Shown here: positions 18,076 to 30,618 of the stretch, in pieces
Position numbering within the stretch: position 1 is the first letter of the stretch
How the letters are laid out: every line of letters starts with the position of its first letter
Assembly (NCBI RefSeq): GCF_036245865.1
Contig: NZ_BTTW01000001.1
Location: forward strand, 682,001-746,000
From: Corallococcus caeni
GTDB lineage: Bacteria > Myxococcota > Myxococcia > Myxococcales > Myxococcaceae
Direction of reading: 5' to 3'
Length of the DNA: 64,000 nt
The notes under the pieces: model-generated
Databases searched by the model: none
Told to the model about the DNA's origin: nothing
Seen by the model: only the letters and a program-made list of their open reading frames with translations
Program-made: the position numbers and the translations under genes

Positions 18076-20022
18076 CTACCCGTTCCCCGGGTGGACGGGG
18101 TCGCCCCAGGCCGAGTGCGGCGCGGGGTGCGCGTCCGTGCGCAGGTACCAGGGCACGCTGACAATCACCAGGCGCCGCTCGCCGGACAGGAGCAGCGCGC
18201 TCCTCAGCAGCTCCGAGCGGCGGCTGTAGAGCATGGCCCGGTACCAGCGCTTCTCCAGCAGCTCCGGCATCACGACGGCCACGGTGCGGCCCGGCACCTC
18301 CGCGAGCAGCGCGTCCAGGTAGTCCATCAACGGCCACACCAGCGCGCGGTACGGAGACCCCACGTGCACGAGCGGCGGCGGCGTCCGCCCGGCCGCCAGG
18401 AGCGGCCCCTGGACGAAGTGCTGCCACTGGGAATCCAGCGCCGCCTCGTCGGTGTCCCCGCTGCAGATGTGCACCGCGCGCACGTCGTCGCCCAGCTCCA
18501 GCGCGAAGCGCAGCGCCGTCTCCGACGCGTGGGACCAGCGGTCCACCGGCACCACGGCGACGAGCGACGACGAAGGCGTCAGGCGCAGGGGCCGCTTCAG
18601 CTCCGTGGCCTGGCGCGTGCGCGTGTACGAGGCGTGGACGCGCGACAGCACCCCCAGCCCCACGGGGACGATGACGAACGCGGCCCAGCCGCCGTGCATG
18701 AACTTGGACACGGCCACGATGCACAGCGTGAGCGCCGTCATCACCGCGCCCGCGCCGTTGAGGGCGCGGCGCCACCGCCAGCCCTCCTCCTCCCGGTGCC
18801 GGCCCCAGTGCACCACCATGCCCGCCTGCGACAGGGTGAAGGCCATGAGCGCTCCGATGGCGAACAGCGGAATCAGCCGGTCCGTGATGCCCCTGCACGC
18901 GATGAGCAACAGCGCCGCCAGCGCGGACAGCGTGAGGATGCCGCGCGACAGGGCCAGGCGCCGGCCCCGGTGGGCGAAGCCCGGGGGCAGGTAGCGCTCG
19001 CGCGCCAGCACCTGACACACGAGCGGGAAGCCCGCGTAGCTGGTGTTCGCGGACAGCGCGAGCACGCAGAGGATGGCGGCCATGGCCACGAAGTAGAAGA
19101 CGCCGCGCCCCATCACCGCCGCGATGAGCTGCGACAGCACCGTCTGGTAGTGCGCGCCGGCGGGGTCCGTCGCGCCCACACCGTACGCCCGGCACAGCAG
19201 CGCGATGCCCAGCAGCATCGTCACCAGGATGCCGACGATGAGGCCCAGCGTGACGCGCGCGCGGCGGACGGCGGGGTCGCGGAAGATGGGCACGGCGTTG
19301 CTGAGGGCCTCCACGCCCGTCATCGCCGTGCACCCGCTGGCGAAGGCGCGAATCACCAGCCACGCGCCCAGCGACGCGGTGGGCACCGCCAACGCGGGTG
19401 GGGCCTGCACGGGCGTCGCGTCACCGGAGGCCAGCTTGAAGACGCCCACGGCCAGCACCACGCTCAGCGACGTGATGAAGAACCACGTGGGCAGGACGAA
19501 CACGGCGCCCGCCTCGCTGACGCCGCGCAGGTTCACCAGGGTGAGCAGCGCCAGCAGGCCCAGGGTGATGGGCAGCGTGTAGGGCCTCAGCGCGGGCACG
19601 GCGGACACCAGCGCGCCCGTGCCGGCGGAGATGCCCACGGCCACGTTGAGCAGGTAGTCCAGCATCAGCGCCGTCGCCGCGAGCAGCCCCGCGCCCCGCC
19701 CCAGGTTCTGCTTCGCCACCGAGTACGCGCCGCCGCCGCTGGGGTACGCGGCCAGGGTCTGCGCGTACGAGCCCGCGACGATCATCAGGAGCCCCACGAT
19801 GGCGACGGTGATGGGCAGGAGCAGCCACAGCCCCCCGGCCCCCAGCGGGCGCAGCACGGTGAGCGCGGCCTCCGGGCCGTACGCGGCGGAGGACAGCGCA
19901 TCCAGCCCGAGCAGCGCCACGCCGGTGAGGACGCCCGTCTTCTCCTGCATTGCCTGGGCGCTGGTGAGCGGGCGCCCCAGGAGCAGGTCCGCGACGCCGC
20001 TGCCCTCCCGGCGCCGGGGCAT
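18076..20022 (-). CDS. KimA-like APC-superfamily potassium/amino-acid permease
   Basis: A 648-residue protein with about 12 membrane helices and a C-terminal cytoplasmic UspA-like domain (from about residue 470). It resembles Bacillus KimA (YdaO), a proton-coupled potassium importer. Shared motifs include LDALSSAAYGPEA, YPSGGGAYSVAKQNLG, DYLLNVAVGISAG and MTGVEALSN, which hold the Asp, Tyr and Thr positions linked to ion binding in KimA as I recall them. The ATG at 20022 has a strong GCAGGAGG site six bases upstream. Substrate could instead be an amino acid. It is divergent from the ECF sigma gene. Confidence 0.82.
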   Translation of the reverse strand: MPRRREGSGVADLLLGRPLTSAQAMQEKTGVLTGVALLGLDALSSAAYGPEAALTVLRPLGAGGLWLLLPITVAIVGLLMIVAGSYAQTLAAYPSGGGAYSVAKQNLGRGAGLLAATALMLDYLLNVAVGISAGTGALVSAVPALRPYTLPITLGLLALLTLVNLRGVSEAGAVFVLPTWFFITSLSVVLAVGVFKLASGDATPVQAPPALAVPTASLGAWLVIRAFASGCTAMTGVEALSNAVPIFRDPAVRRARVTLGLIVGILVTMLLGIALLCRAYGVGATDPAGAHYQTVLSQLIAAVMGRGVFYFVAMAAILCVLALSANTSYAGFPLVCQVLARERYLPPGFAHRGRRLALSRGILTLSALAALLLIACRGITDRLIPLFAIGALMAFTLSQAGMVVHWGRHREEEGWRWRRALNGAGAVMTALTLCIVAVSKFMHGGWAAFVIVPVGLGVLSRVHASYTRTRQATELKRPLRLTPSSSLVAVVPVDRWSHASETALRFALELGDDVRAVHICSGDTDEAALDSQWQHFVQGPLLAAGRTPPPLVHVGSPYRALVWPLMDYLDALLAEVPGRTVAVVMPELLEKRWYRAMLYSRRSELLRSALLLSGERRLVIVSVPWYLRTDAHPAPHSAWGDPVHPGNG

Positions 20023-20199
20023 GAACGGCCTCCTGCGTCCGTAGTCGGCCAGCTGGGCCATGTCGGCGTCCCCCTGGCCCGGAAGGTGCGCACCGGCTGT
20101 CCGCGCGAGAACACGGCCCCGCAGTCGCATGCCCTCCAGGGTCATAGACCGTTTCCCGCGCCCGTTCGTTCCAGGGGAAGACACAGGAGACCGTCCGCC

Positions 20200-20715
20200 A
20201 TGGGCCCGCACGCCGCCGTCCTCGCCTTCCCCACCCTGGATGACTTGTACGCCCAGCACCGTCCCCGAGCGCTGGCCATCGCCCGGCGCATCGTGGGCGA
20301 CACCGACGACGCGGAGGACGTGGTGCAGGACGTCTTCCTGCGCCTGTCGCGGCAGCCCCCGGGGCTGGACGGGCGCGCGACGTGGACGACCTGGCTGCAC
20401 CGGGTGATGGTCAACAGCAGCATCAACTGGCTGCGCGCGCGCCGTCGCCGGGAGCGGCTGACGCACGCGCCCCAGGAGACCGTGTCGCCGGAGGCCCACG
20501 CCATGGGCACGCAGATGCAGCGCCACTTCCACGAAGCGCTGGAGGAGGTGAACCCCCAGCAGCGGCAGGTGCTCTACCTGCGCGAGGTGCGCGGCCTGGG
20601 CTCCACCGAAATCGCCCGGCTCCTGCGCATCCCCGAGGGCACCGTGAAGAGCGCCCTGCACCGCGGCCGCCAGCGCGCCCTCACCGTGATGGAGGAGCGC
20701 GGCCAGCGGCCGTGA
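20200..20715 (+). CDS. ECF-type RNA polymerase sigma factor
   Basis: A 171-residue sigma-70 family protein with region 2 (YAQHRPRALAIARRIVG, DAEDVVQDVFLRL) and region 4 (QRQVLYLREVRGLGSTEIA, then IPEGTVKSALHRGRQ). No regions 1 or 3 are present, as in ECF factors. The ATG at 20200 follows a CAGGAGA site. No anti-sigma gene is adjacent: the downstream neighbour is convergent and the upstream one is a divergent transporter. Confidence 0.9.
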   Translation: MGPHAAVLAFPTLDDLYAQHRPRALAIARRIVGDTDDAEDVVQDVFLRLSRQPPGLDGRATWTTWLHRVMVNSSINWLRARRRRERLTHAPQETVSPEAHAMGTQMQRHFHEALEEVNPQQRQVLYLREVRGLGSTEIARLLRIPEGTVKSALHRGRQRALTVMEERGQRP

Positions 20716-20724
20716 CAGAGCACG

Positions 20725-21378
20725 CTACTCGTCGCCCTTGCTGCCCACGAACTGGTCCCCCTTCTCCTTGAAGAGGAGGTTGAAGCTGGTGAGCGAGCCG
20801 TAGACGCGGGTGATGTAGCCCTGCATCTCCGCCTTCTCCGCTTCCGTGAGCTTGGGGTGGGCGTTGAGCTTCTGCTCCAGCACGCGGATGCGGTCGCGCA
20901 CCATCGTGACCTTGTGGAACAGGTTGTCGATGGGCAGGTCCTTCGCCTGGAGCTCCGGGTTGCCCGGCACCAGCCGCACCGTGCCGCCCTCCCACTTGCC
21001 CGCGAGCGGCGGTTCACTCAGGCCCGCCGCCTCCCGGAAGATGTCCATCAGCTCTTCGCGCGTCATGTTCAGCCCTTCCAGGTCCACCACCGCGTGCGGA
21101 TCCGCGCGGTGGCGCACCACCACGGGCGCCACGCTCCGCGCGGTGCGGGTTCGCGTGCTCGAAACGACAGGCGCCGGGGCCGCCGAGCCCTTGGGCGCGT
21201 ACTTGTCACAGATGGGCGCGGAGGGCGGGAACATGCCGCGCGAGTTCTGCAGGCGGCACGGCCCCACCCAACCACGGTGATCCTCGGAGTGCGGACTCCA
21301 GAGCTTGCAGTTGCCGCACACCCGCTCATCGGGGCGGAAGGTGGGAAGAGGCCGGGGTCCCGCTCCCGCGTCCGACAT
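20725..21378 (-). CDS. Hypothetical protein with N-terminal four-cysteine motif
   Basis: 217 residues, no signal peptide or membrane helix. The N-terminus has CGNC (about 21-24) followed by two further cysteines (GPCRL and PICDKY), a spacing compatible with a zinc knuckle or iron-sulfur site. A Pro/Ala linker follows, then a helical region (about 105-215) with LTEAEKAEMQGYITRVYG. It begins one base after the S46 peptidase stop codon and is probably cotranscribed with it. Function is not recognised. Confidence 0.75.
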   Translation of the reverse strand: MSDAGAGPRPLPTFRPDERVCGNCKLWSPHSEDHRGWVGPCRLQNSRGMFPPSAPICDKYAPKGSAAPAPVVSSTRTRTARSVAPVVVRHRADPHAVVDLEGLNMTREELMDIFREAAGLSEPPLAGKWEGGTVRLVPGNPELQAKDLPIDNLFHKVTMVRDRIRVLEQKLNAHPKLTEAEKAEMQGYITRVYGSLTSFNLLFKEKGDQFVGSKGDE

Positions 21379-21379
21379 G

Positions 21380-23557
21380 TCAGCGCGCCTCCCTGGCCAC
21401 CGGCTTGCCCTTGCGGATGTTGAGCTCGCGCAGGAGCGCGTCCGCGTCCTCGACCTGGTCGAGCTGCCAGAGCAGGTAGCGCACGTCCACGTTGACGTTC
21501 CGGGCCACGTCCGGATTGTAGCCGAAGTCGTTCGCGACGTTCTCCCACACGCGGTCGAAGTTCACGCCGACAAGCTGCCCCTTGCCGTTCACCGTGGGGC
21601 TGCCGGAGTTGCCGCCCGTGGTGTCCGCGTCCGCCAGGAAGTCCACCGGCACGTCCTTCAGCCGGGGGTCCACCCACCGGCCGAACTTCTTCGCCTCCGC
21701 GGCGGCGCGCACCTTCTCCGGCGCGTTGAAGGGCTCTTCGCCCGTGTGCTTCTGGAGCATGCCGGTCAGCGTCGTCTGCGGCAGGTACAGCGCGCCGTCG
21801 CGCGGCGTGTAGCCCTGCACCTTGGCGAACGACACGCGCAGCGTGCTGTTGGCGTCCGGAGCAATCGGCTTGCCCGCCTGCGCCATCACCGCCTTGCGCC
21901 ACGCCGGCCGCAGCCGGGAGGACGCGCCCTGGCGCCGGTCGCGCGTGTCATCCAGCGCGGCCTGCTCCTTCGCCAGCTCCATGCCGAAATTCAGCAGCGG
22001 GTCGCGGCGCGCGGCGAGCTGTCCCACGGACTCGTCCGCCATCTTCAGGCGCTCCGCGAGCGTGAGCACCCTGGTGCCCGCGTAGAGCGAGTCGATCTTC
22101 GCGGTGACGTCCTTCTCCGAGTACGTCTTGCCGAAGACGGCGTCCACGGACGTGATGCGCGCGTCCTGCGGGAGCGCCTGCGCGCGCTTCACGAACGCGT
22201 GCAAGAGGGCCTTGTCCGCGGCGAGGAAGAGGTTCTTCTGCTCGCGCTCCAGGCGGTCCTTGATGCGCGGCACCTCGCGGTCCATGTACTCCGGGCGGCG
22301 CTCCAGGTCCGGCTTCGCGCGCTCCATGGCCAGCCGGGACACGGCCGTGGCCAGCGCGGGTCCGCGCGCCAGACGGCCGGACATGTTCAGGAGGAACTCG
22401 CGGTCGAAGGTCTTGGCGGCTTCCTGCTGCTCCTGGAGCAGCGCCTCGCGGGCCTTGAGGGCGTCGCCCCACTTCGCGGCGTCCTTCTGCGCCCAGGCGA
22501 CGGTGGCCGCCTCCGTGTCGCGCTGCTTCTCCACGATGTGGCCGCGCTTCAGGCCCGCCAGCTGCCCGCCCGCGTTCTTGTAGACGTTGTGCAGGCCCTT
22601 GAGCTGCGAGGCCACGGCGATCTTCCCGGCCGGGTCCTTCTCCCCTTCGGCCTCCAGGATGCGGATGGCTTCTCCCAGCACGTCGCGGATGCGCGGGTAG
22701 TAGCGCGCCTGGCGCTCCGCCATCTCGTCCGCGAGCAGCGTGCGGAACGTCGTGCCCGGGTAGCCCAGCACCATCACGAAGTCCCCGGGCTTCACGCCCT
22801 CGGTGGACAGCGGGAAGAAGAACTCCGCCTTGTAGGGCACGTTCTTGTCGCTGAACGCGGCGGAGGTGCCGTCCGGCGCGGTGTACGCGCGGATGATGGC
22901 GAAGTCGCCGGTGTGGCGGGGCCACATCCAGTTGTCCTCTTCGCCGCCGTACTCGCCCACGGCGCGCGGCGGCGCGTAGACCAGGCGCACGTCCTGCAGC
23001 TCCACGGCGTCCACCAGCGTGTAGTTCACGCCGCCGTCGAAGGTGGCCACCTGGCAGCGGGTCGCGGGGCGCTTCTCGCACTCGGCGACCAGCTCCTTCT
23101 GCTTGCGGTCGATGGCCTTGTAGCGCGCGAGGTCGTCCGCGCCCTGCGGCACGGCGGCGTTCACCTCCGCCGTCACGTCCTTGAAGCCGCGCGGCACCTG
23201 CACGCGCGAGCCCTTGCCCGGGAGCTCCTCCGACTGGCTCTTGGCGAGGAAGCCGTCGGTGATGAGGTCCTTCTGCGGGGAGCTGTGCTCCTGGATGATG
23301 GAGAAGGCACAGTGGTGGTTGGTGATGATGAGGCCGGAGGCGGAGATGAACGACCCGGAGCAGCCTCCGGTGTTCACCGTGCCCGCCAGCAGGCCCGTGC
23401 CGCGCTTGGGGTCCCACAGCTTGTTGGGCGGCAGCTGGAGCCCCTGGGCCTTGAGCCAGGCAGGGCTCAGTTCCAGCACCTGCTGCGGGGTCCACTTCCC
23501 TTCCCCGGCGAAGACCGGGGCAGCCACGAGCGAGAGGAGAAGGAGCGTCTTCTTCAT
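21380..23557 (-). CDS. S46-family dipeptidyl peptidase (DPP7/DPP11 type)
   Basis: Exported exopeptidase that removes dipeptides from the N-terminus of oligopeptides. The 725-residue precursor has a signal peptide (cleavage near PVFA-G). The catalytic triad is visible as His82 in TNHHCAF, Asp218 in HTGDFAII and Ser651 in GGNSGSPTV. Arg669, 18 residues after the Ser, matches the Arg that sets Asp/Glu preference in DPP11; DPP7 has Gly there. The ribosome site is GGAGGGGG. A role in digesting prey protein fits a predatory organism but is inference. Confidence 0.93.
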   Translation of the reverse strand: MKKTLLLLSLVAAPVFAGEGKWTPQQVLELSPAWLKAQGLQLPPNKLWDPKRGTGLLAGTVNTGGCSGSFISASGLIITNHHCAFSIIQEHSSPQKDLITDGFLAKSQSEELPGKGSRVQVPRGFKDVTAEVNAAVPQGADDLARYKAIDRKQKELVAECEKRPATRCQVATFDGGVNYTLVDAVELQDVRLVYAPPRAVGEYGGEEDNWMWPRHTGDFAIIRAYTAPDGTSAAFSDKNVPYKAEFFFPLSTEGVKPGDFVMVLGYPGTTFRTLLADEMAERQARYYPRIRDVLGEAIRILEAEGEKDPAGKIAVASQLKGLHNVYKNAGGQLAGLKRGHIVEKQRDTEAATVAWAQKDAAKWGDALKAREALLQEQQEAAKTFDREFLLNMSGRLARGPALATAVSRLAMERAKPDLERRPEYMDREVPRIKDRLEREQKNLFLAADKALLHAFVKRAQALPQDARITSVDAVFGKTYSEKDVTAKIDSLYAGTRVLTLAERLKMADESVGQLAARRDPLLNFGMELAKEQAALDDTRDRRQGASSRLRPAWRKAVMAQAGKPIAPDANSTLRVSFAKVQGYTPRDGALYLPQTTLTGMLQKHTGEEPFNAPEKVRAAAEAKKFGRWVDPRLKDVPVDFLADADTTGGNSGSPTVNGKGQLVGVNFDRVWENVANDFGYNPDVARNVNVDVRYLLWQLDQVEDADALLRELNIRKGKPVAREAR

Positions 23558-23597
23558 GGTGCCCCCTCCCTACTCCGTCCGCCGCCCGGGCGCGACC

Positions 23598-23660
23598 GTT
23601 CCGGTGTCCGGGGCGGGCGTTTTCGCGGAAGATGGAACGCGCTTGGATGTTCCGGTGTCC
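23598..23660. repeat. 12-bp direct repeat in a divergent promoter region
   Basis: GTTCCGGTGTCC occurs at 23598-23609 and again at 23649-23660, 51 bp apart (about five helical turns), in the short gap between the divergent S46 peptidase and M50-like protease genes. This could be a pair of operator sites. No regulator is known. Confidence 0.45.
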
Positions 23661-23679
23661 AGGCAGGAGGGGACCAGCG

Positions 23680-24417
23680 ATGCGGACCGCGAGCGGGGCG
23701 ACACTGGATTTCGGAAGGCTGGCGCTGCTCCTGCTCCTGATGGGGGCGTCCTGGTACTTCTGGTACTCGCCGGTGCTGTGGCCGGTGAAGGTGCTGGTGG
23801 TGATGATGCATGAGAGCGGACACGCCATCGCCTCGCTGCTCGTGGGGGGCTCGGTGGACCGGGTCCACCTCCAGGTGAACGAAGGGGGGACCTGCTTCTC
23901 CCGCCTGCCGCCCGGCGTGTTCAACCGCGTCATCGTGTCGTCCGCGGGCTACCTGGGCAGCGCGGTGGCGGGGGCGGCGCTGATGCTGGCCACGTTCCGC
24001 TTCCGGCTGGGCCGCGCGGTGATGGGCGCGGCGTCCGTGTGGCTGGCGGTGATGGGCTTCTTCTACGCGGGGGACCTCTTCACCCTGGCCTTCTGCCTGG
24101 GCATGGCGGTGGCCATGGGGCTGGGCGCGCGCTTCCTGCCCACGGGGCTGGTGGACGCGCTCAACCTGTTCCTCGCGGCCTTCACGGCGCTCTACGTCAT
24201 CTTCGACCTGCGGGACGACCTGTGGAACAGCGCGGTGCGCGCGCAGAGCGACGCGGCCATCCTCGCCAGCGAGACGTGGGTGCCCTCCATCGTCTGGGCG
24301 GCCCTGTGGACGCTGCTGTCGCTGGCCCTGCTGGGCGTGTCCGCGTACTGGGCCATGCACGCGAAGCCGGGCGGTGGCGTGAAGCTGCCGCCCGTGGCCC
24401 GCGCGCGGCGGGTGTGA
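23680..24417 (+). CDS. M50-type intramembrane metalloprotease-like protein
   Basis: A 245-residue membrane protein with about six hydrophobic segments. The zinc motif HESGH (residues 44-48) lies inside the second segment (VVMMHESGHAIASLLVGG), typical of M50/site-2-protease relatives. A possible third ligand lies in GLVDALNLF. The ATG at 23680 is chosen because GGAGGGG lies eight bases upstream; an ATG at 23632 has no such site. The substrate is unknown. Confidence 0.8.
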   Translation: MRTASGATLDFGRLALLLLLMGASWYFWYSPVLWPVKVLVVMMHESGHAIASLLVGGSVDRVHLQVNEGGTCFSRLPPGVFNRVIVSSAGYLGSAVAGAALMLATFRFRLGRAVMGAASVWLAVMGFFYAGDLFTLAFCLGMAVAMGLGARFLPTGLVDALNLFLAAFTALYVIFDLRDDLWNSAVRAQSDAAILASETWVPSIVWAALWTLLSLALLGVSAYWAMHAKPGGGVKLPPVARARRV

Positions 24418-24431
24418 GCTTGGGGGCCGCG

Positions 24432-25091
24432 CTACTTGCGCGGCCGCATCCGGAAGGCCACGAAGGACGCCATGTCCGGGAAGCCGAAGTACGGGTTCTT
24501 CTGCCGGATGGCCTCCATCTGGGCCACCGGCACGTCCGCGTAGTCGTGCCCGGGGAACAGCCGCGCGGAGTCCGGCACCTTCGCCAGCACCTGGGACAGC
24601 GAGCGGTACATGTCCTCCGGGTTGCCGCCCGGGAAGTCGCACCGGCCGCACCCGTTGATGAAGACCGTGTCCCCGGACACGAGCGCGTCCTCCGCCAGCA
24701 GGCAGTGCGACCCCGGCGTGTGCCCGGGCGTGTGCAGGGCCTGGAACGTGCGCGCGCCCACCGGCACGGGGTCCCCCGCCTTCAGCGCCCTCAGCGCGTC
24801 ACCGCCCTTGGCGCGCAGCTCGCTGGAGAAGGCGACCTCCTCCGCCTGCGCGTACACCGGGACGTCGTGGCGCGACAGCAGCTCCGCCAGGCCGTTGATG
24901 TGGTCGCCGTGGCAGTGCGACACGAACGCGCCCACCAGGCGCTTGCCGTCCTTCGCCACCGCCGCCTCGATGGCCGGCACGTCCCACGCCGGATCCACCA
25001 CCACCACCTCCGGGCCGTCCTGGGGCCCCACGAGGTAGACGAAGTTGTCCATCGGTCCGAGCTTCAGCTGCCGTACGTACGGGGTGGGCAT
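24432..25091 (-). CDS. Metallo-beta-lactamase-fold hydrolase (glyoxalase II-like)
   Basis: A 219-residue protein with the metal motif HCHGDH (residues 59-64), a second ligand in HTPGHTPGSH, Asp in SGDTVF and a final His in LFPGHDYAD. The layout resembles hydroxyacylglutathione hydrolases and persulfide dioxygenases. The ATG at 25091 has a GGAGG site six bases upstream. It is divergent from the secreted protein gene. The precise substrate cannot be assigned. Confidence 0.86.
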   Translation of the reverse strand: MPTPYVRQLKLGPMDNFVYLVGPQDGPEVVVVDPAWDVPAIEAAVAKDGKRLVGAFVSHCHGDHINGLAELLSRHDVPVYAQAEEVAFSSELRAKGGDALRALKAGDPVPVGARTFQALHTPGHTPGSHCLLAEDALVSGDTVFINGCGRCDFPGGNPEDMYRSLSQVLAKVPDSARLFPGHDYADVPVAQMEAIRQKNPYFGFPDMASFVAFRMRPRK

Positions 25092-25197
25092 GGTTGTCCT
25101 CCAGGCGGCCACTCTACGCCCCAGGCTTGCCGCCCCGGGGCCTGTTCCCATTGAATGCGCCCGTTCGCCGTCCCATGCCGCCAGGAGGTCCTCTTCC

Positions 25198-25914
25198 GTG
25201 AAGCGCCTGCCCACCCTGCTCGCCTGCTCGCTCCTGGCTGGCGCGACCGCCTCCGCCGCCGGGCGGAGCACCTCCACCTTCCGCTACAAGCCGTCGCCGG
25301 ACGACGAGCGGCCCGTCATCGTGGACGCCACCATCGGGCCCCAGGGCAGCGACTTCGCCATGCGCCTGAAGTTCAACAAGGACCCCTTCGGCGAGGAGTG
25401 CAAGCAGCGCTGCGCCAACATCACCCTCTTCCTGGACACGGACTCCAGCACCCAGTCCGGCCTGCAGCTGGCCGCCAACAAGGCCCCGGAGAACGGCGCC
25501 GACCTGGCGGTCGTCATCCAGGGCGTGCGGGAGTACAAGCGCCAGGACGCGCCCCCGGAAATGGCCCTGCGCGTGAAGGTCCGCCAGCTGGGCTCCGACG
25601 CCACCAGCGCGGACGCGGGCGAGCTGCTCGCGGACCTCAACAACCGGCAGGATCCGGAGCGCATCCAGACGGACGGCACCACGGTCTACCTGCTGGTGGA
25701 CGCCACCAGCGCGCTGCTGCCCTCCGCGCGCAAGGTGCGCGTCATCTACCACCCGCCGGGTGGCAAGGCCCTCACCGCCAGCATCAACGGGATGGCCGGC
25801 GGCAGCTCCGGCCGGGGCGTGCAGATCTTCAAGCGCGGCAGCGGCAACTGGGGTCGCGCCCCTGACGCGGAAGGCAAGAAGCCCCGCGCCAATCCCCCCG
25901 GCGACAACGGCTAG
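25198..25914 (+). CDS. Secreted hypothetical protein
   Basis: 238 residues starting at GTG with an AGGAGGTC site seven bases upstream. A signal peptide is clear (LLACSLLAGATASAAG). The mature part is predicted to be beta-rich, with one cysteine pair (EECKQRC) that may form a disulfide, and a line ITLFLDTDSS. The C-terminus is basic and Gly/Pro-rich. The family is not recognised. Confidence 0.78.
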   Translation: MKRLPTLLACSLLAGATASAAGRSTSTFRYKPSPDDERPVIVDATIGPQGSDFAMRLKFNKDPFGEECKQRCANITLFLDTDSSTQSGLQLAANKAPENGADLAVVIQGVREYKRQDAPPEMALRVKVRQLGSDATSADAGELLADLNNRQDPERIQTDGTTVYLLVDATSALLPSARKVRVIYHPPGGKALTASINGMAGGSSGRGVQIFKRGSGNWGRAPDAEGKKPRANPPGDNG

Positions 25915-26055
25915 TCCAAGCTGCCGGCCAGTCAGGCCCTGACAGCGCTCCCCTCGGAATTCCGGGGGGTTGGCGGTGGGTTCTAAGCAGGCACAGGACT
26001 GTACGGACGTGCAGAAGTCCCGCGTTGGAGCCGACGCAACCTCCCGAATTCGTTC

Positions 26056-26098
26056 TCAATGTCAGAGGCCCATGGTAGTCCCGGCCATCTGACGTTGA
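26056..26098. promoter_or_regulatory. Inverted repeat in the leader of the topoisomerase IV operon
   Basis: TCAATGTCAGA (26056-26066) pairs with TCTGACGTTGA (26088-26098) with one mismatch, enclosing a 21-base loop that itself has GGCC at both ends. It lies in the 281-bp gap before parC. The gap also holds a repeated GGTAGTC. A leader structure, small RNA or operator is possible. No other gene is seen in this gap. Confidence 0.4.
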
Positions 26099-26195
26099 GT
26101 GTCCGACCCGACTGGTAGTCGCAGGGCGTACGGCGCGGCCCGCGCGCCGCGTCACGCACGGTGGGGGCGGCCCGAGTGACACCCATCTGGATTCC

Positions 26196-28580
<2,385 letters not shown>

Positions 28581-28590
28581 CGGGAAGGCC

Positions 28591-30522
<1,932 letters not shown>

Positions 30523-30543
30523 GAAAGCGGGAGTCCCCGCACA

Positions 30544-30571
30544 CCCGGGACGGGCGTTTCCCCGTCCCGGG
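30544..30571 (+). terminator. Intrinsic terminator after parE
   Basis: CCCGGGACGGG and CCCGTCCCGGG form an 11-bp stem with a short loop, 21 bases after the parE stop. The downstream T tract is poor (GGGGCATTGGTCTT), so efficiency is uncertain. Confidence 0.6.
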
Positions 30572-30618
30572 GGGGCATTGGTCTTCCGCCCCGCCGGTCG
30601 GCTAGCATCCGCCGAATC

